Shown piece by piece: positions 7,000 to 8,005 of a stretch of DNA of 8,005 nucleotides; positions within the stretch are counted from its first letter, which is position 1, and the number at the start of each line of letters is the position of its first letter. The translations under genes and the position numbers were made by a program. The notes beneath the pieces were generated by a model, which was given only the letters and a program-made list of their open reading frames with translations, was not told where the DNA came from and ran no database searches. This DNA comes from Ignavibacteriales bacterium (GTDB taxonomy: Bacteria; Bacteroidota; Ignavibacteria; Ignavibacteriales; Ignavibacteriaceae): contig PLNZ01000086.1 of the NCBI GenBank assembly GCA_003142915.1, positions 1-8,005 of the forward strand. The letters are read 5' to 3'.

Positions 7000-7046
7000 A
7001 TACGGAAGAAGATTTTTATGTAATATAATTTATATTATTTCCGTAT
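7000..7046 (-). other. Nested hairpin over the stop codon of the methionine-rich gene
   Basis: Outer arms ATACGGAA (7000-7007) and TTCCGTAT (7039-7046) are perfect complements. Inside lies a second perfect stem TAATATA/TATATTA (7021-7027, 7031-7037) with a 3-nt loop. The stop codon (7035-7037) falls within the inner stem. There is no T-run after the structure on the minus strand, so it is not a classical intrinsic terminator; it may protect the transcript 3' end or act as an imperfect terminator. Confidence 0.4.
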
Positions 7047-7385
7047 GCTTAGTTTATAATCCGACATTTTCATTGTCCTGGTGCTGTCACCCACCATAAC
7101 AAAGGACTGGTTCGATATATTGTCGCTATGCACCATAGCCGAAATTATAGAATTCATATCCGGATTATTCATCATTGTTCTTCCAAACTTCGTCATTTCT
7201 TCCTTGTTGCCTTTTGTATTATCCAGAATCATTTCAATCATCTCCTTCCGCATTTCAGGATTTGACGATATTTTAGCCATCCATTCAGTAGCTTGAATCA
7301 CTACATCTACTTTAGTATCCTTTTTTTTGTTCTGGGCAATTAATGGCATAGACATTATTAATAGGAATAATATTATATATTTCAT
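7035..7385 (-). CDS. Small methionine-rich exported protein, unknown function
   Basis: 116 residues; no family recognised with certainty. Residues 1-17 form a typical signal peptide (one lysine, hydrophobic core IILFLLIMSMPLIA, likely cut before Q18), so the mature protein should be periplasmic or otherwise exported. Twelve of the roughly 99 mature residues are methionine, in patterns such as NPEMRKEMIEM (42-52) and MMNNPDM (71-77). The NP(E/D)M unit occurs twice, 32 residues apart, each followed by a short helix-like stretch, hinting at an internal duplication (about 40-56 and 72-88). There are no cysteines and one histidine (H86). Methionine clusters in exported proteins can bind Cu(I), but that is only a hypothesis. 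The start is well supported: AAAGGA (7397-7392) lies 6 nt before the ATG. It looks monocistronic, with gene-free DNA on both sides. Confidence 0.8.
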   Translation of the reverse strand: MKYIILFLLIMSMPLIAQNKKKDTKVDVVIQATEWMAKISSNPEMRKEMIEMILDNTKGNKEEMTKFGRTMMNNPDMNSIISAMVHSDNISNQSFVMVGDSTRTMKMSDYKLSIRK

Positions 7386-7391
7386 TTTTAG

Positions 7392-7397
7392 TCCTTT
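7392..7397 (-). promoter_or_regulatory. Ribosome binding site AAAGGA of the methionine-rich gene
   Basis: The minus strand reads AAAGGA, six bases before the ATG at 7385. It is the clearest Shine-Dalgarno-like site in the window and fixes the start of this short gene. Confidence 0.6.
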
Positions 7398-7479
7398 GCC
7401 TTTTTATAAATCTCTTCGTGACTACTTAAAGTCTTTTTTGCCGGTAATTAAGTACGACAATATTATGAAGAACGGGATA

Positions 7480-7509
7480 GTAAGTAAATCGTTCAAAGGG
7501 ATGAAAAAG
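7480..7509 (+). repeat. Interspersed repeat, copy B
   Basis: Reads GTAAGTAAATC, the variable triplet GTT, then CAAAGGGATGAAAAAG: 27 of 30 positions as in copy A. It continues with an ATTAATCCTTTAGTAG tail, part of which is shared with A and C. It lies 132 bp left of the inverted-repeat element at 7612, the same order and orientation as copy A and element 1. Confidence 0.7.
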
Positions 7510-7611
7510 TAATTAATCCTTTAGTAGAAGTATTTTTAAATCGGAGCAAGTTAAATTAGTTCTTTGATAACTTAAGGTTTACCAACTGAAACTCTTTAAT
7601 AATTATTCATG

Positions 7612-7888
7612 TTACGCAAAAGATATTTAAAATAGCCCCGGCATAAAGAAGCTATGTGAATAATATTCATGCAAAGTAGAACTCATCCTTGACAAAGTCA
7701 TCCTTTTGGGAAAATCCCTCTCTTAAAAAGAGAGGGACTTTGAAAATTGGACAATTTCACCCCTTCCCTTTATAAGAGAATGGCCTGCCTAACGGACAGG
7801 CAGGTTGGAGGATGAGTTCGAGTGCTTGATTAATAATTTTCACACAGCCTCTAAAGGTCGTGGCTATAAATTCATTTATTTTGCGTAA
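7612..7888. mobile_element. MITE-like element 2, bounded by TTACGCAAAA/TTTTGCGTAA
   Basis: A 277-bp non-coding segment with perfect 10-bp terminal inverted repeats (7612-7621, 7879-7888). After a 10-11 nt spacer the complementarity resumes with ATAGCC (7632-7637) and GGCTAT (7862-7867), giving imperfect 26-27 bp termini. The flanks outside also match inversely at about 10 of 15 positions. The left end shares GTTACGCA-spacer-AGCCCCG with element 1, and the right end shares TGAGTTATTAAT-like flanking DNA with it (about 25 of 34 positions across the right junction). It carries no open frame for a transposase. A nested palindrome lies at 7679-7819. Mobility is inferred from architecture only. Confidence 0.5.
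7679..7819. repeat. Nested palindrome inside element 2
   Basis: Outer arms GAACTCATCC (7679-7688) and GGATGAGTTC (7810-7819) are perfect complements 121 bp apart. Inside are two hairpins: TCCCTCTCTT/AAGAGAGGGA (7715-7724, 7728-7737; 3-nt loop), itself flanked by CAAAGT/ACTTTG (7693-7698, 7737-7742), and CCTGCCT/AGGCAGG (7784-7790, 7798-7804). The whole 141 bp could fold as one branched cruciform or RNA. It resembles short palindromic intergenic repeats and may be a separate insertion within element 2. Confidence 0.5.
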
Positions 7889-8005
7889 AATGAGTTATTA
7901 ATCTCAAATTTTTATTAAAAAACCCTCAATTATTTACACTAAATATTCTATAATTACTTTTAATATATAGAGTTAACGTAAACCCCCCCCTCCATAATCC
8001 GGGCA

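Larger units (their letters stand above)
6514..7034. other. 521-bp gene-free region upstream of the radical SAM gene
   Basis: No gene is supported. The left half (6577-6801) is a cluster of inverted repeats described separately. The middle (6802-6936) is AT-rich with a small AGGAT/ATCCT hairpin near 6860 and nothing else recognisable. The right part carries repeat copy C (6937-6970) and the hairpin that overlaps the end of the methionine-rich gene. The promoter of the radical SAM gene should lie here, but no clear -7/-33 or -10/-35 pair was found. Confidence 0.65.
7386..8005. other. 620-bp gene-free region at the right edge
   Basis: No gene is supported on either strand. It carries the leader and ribosome binding site of the methionine-rich gene, repeat copy B (7480-7509), an inverted-repeat-bounded element (7612-7888) containing a nested palindrome, and AT-rich sequence to the edge. 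A run of eight C residues (7983-7990) precedes the end of the window. The promoter of the methionine-rich gene must lie here but was not identified. Confidence 0.65.

Noticed and set aside
3991..7519. CRISPR array from repeated 30-mers
   Set aside because: The copies are 2.9 kb and about 0.5 kb apart rather than regularly spaced by about 30-40 bp, and no cas gene is present.
7983..7990. Run of eight C residues near the right edge
   Set aside because: A homopolymer close to the window edge; could be phase-variable if within a gene, but no gene is visible here and nothing more can be said.

Overview
The window reads as a stretch of chromosome from an AT-rich free-living bacterium, most likely of the Bacteroidota/Chlorobiota (Ignavibacteria-like) branch. 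That placement is an inference. It rests on the AT-rich genes, weak or A-rich ribosome binding sites, a signal-peptide protein of Bacteroidota style, and a B12-dependent radical SAM protein of the DUF4070 kind. All four supported genes lie on the minus strand, so transcription runs from high to low coordinates.

Layout, in the direction of transcription. (1) 8005-7386 is a gene-free region holding a MITE-like palindromic element and one copy (B) of a short interspersed repeat. (2) 7385-7035 encodes a small, methionine-rich exported protein of unknown function, with a nested hairpin over its stop codon. (3) 7034-6514 is gene-free and holds a third repeat copy (C) and a strongly structured palindromic block. 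(4) 6513-5032 encodes a 493-residue B12-binding radical SAM enzyme with a DUF4070-type C-terminus. (5) 4985-4515 encodes a Dps-family ferritin-like protein 46 bp downstream, with a PerR-box-like dyad in the gap. (6) 4514-3858 is gene-free and holds a second MITE-like element, repeat copy A, a GC-rich hairpin, and the presumed promoter region of the next gene. (7) 3857-1 is the first 1285 codons of a giant cyclic beta-1,2-glucan synthase-type protein, which runs off the left edge.

The frame of the glucan synthase was translated by hand codon by codon from 3902 to 3 and contains no stop. It has no ATG before the conserved N-terminus, so a TTG start at 3857 is proposed. By eye its GC content is in the mid-40s percent, against the mid-30s or lower for the genes to its right.

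The genes do not form one obvious pathway. The radical SAM gene and dps could be co-transcribed, or dps may have its own promoter. The most unusual material is non-coding: two terminal-inverted-repeat elements of the same type (about 310 and 280 bp), three copies of a 30-45 bp repeat (two of them placed 132-192 bp before the elements), and an inverted-repeat block upstream of the radical SAM gene that can fold in alternative ways.
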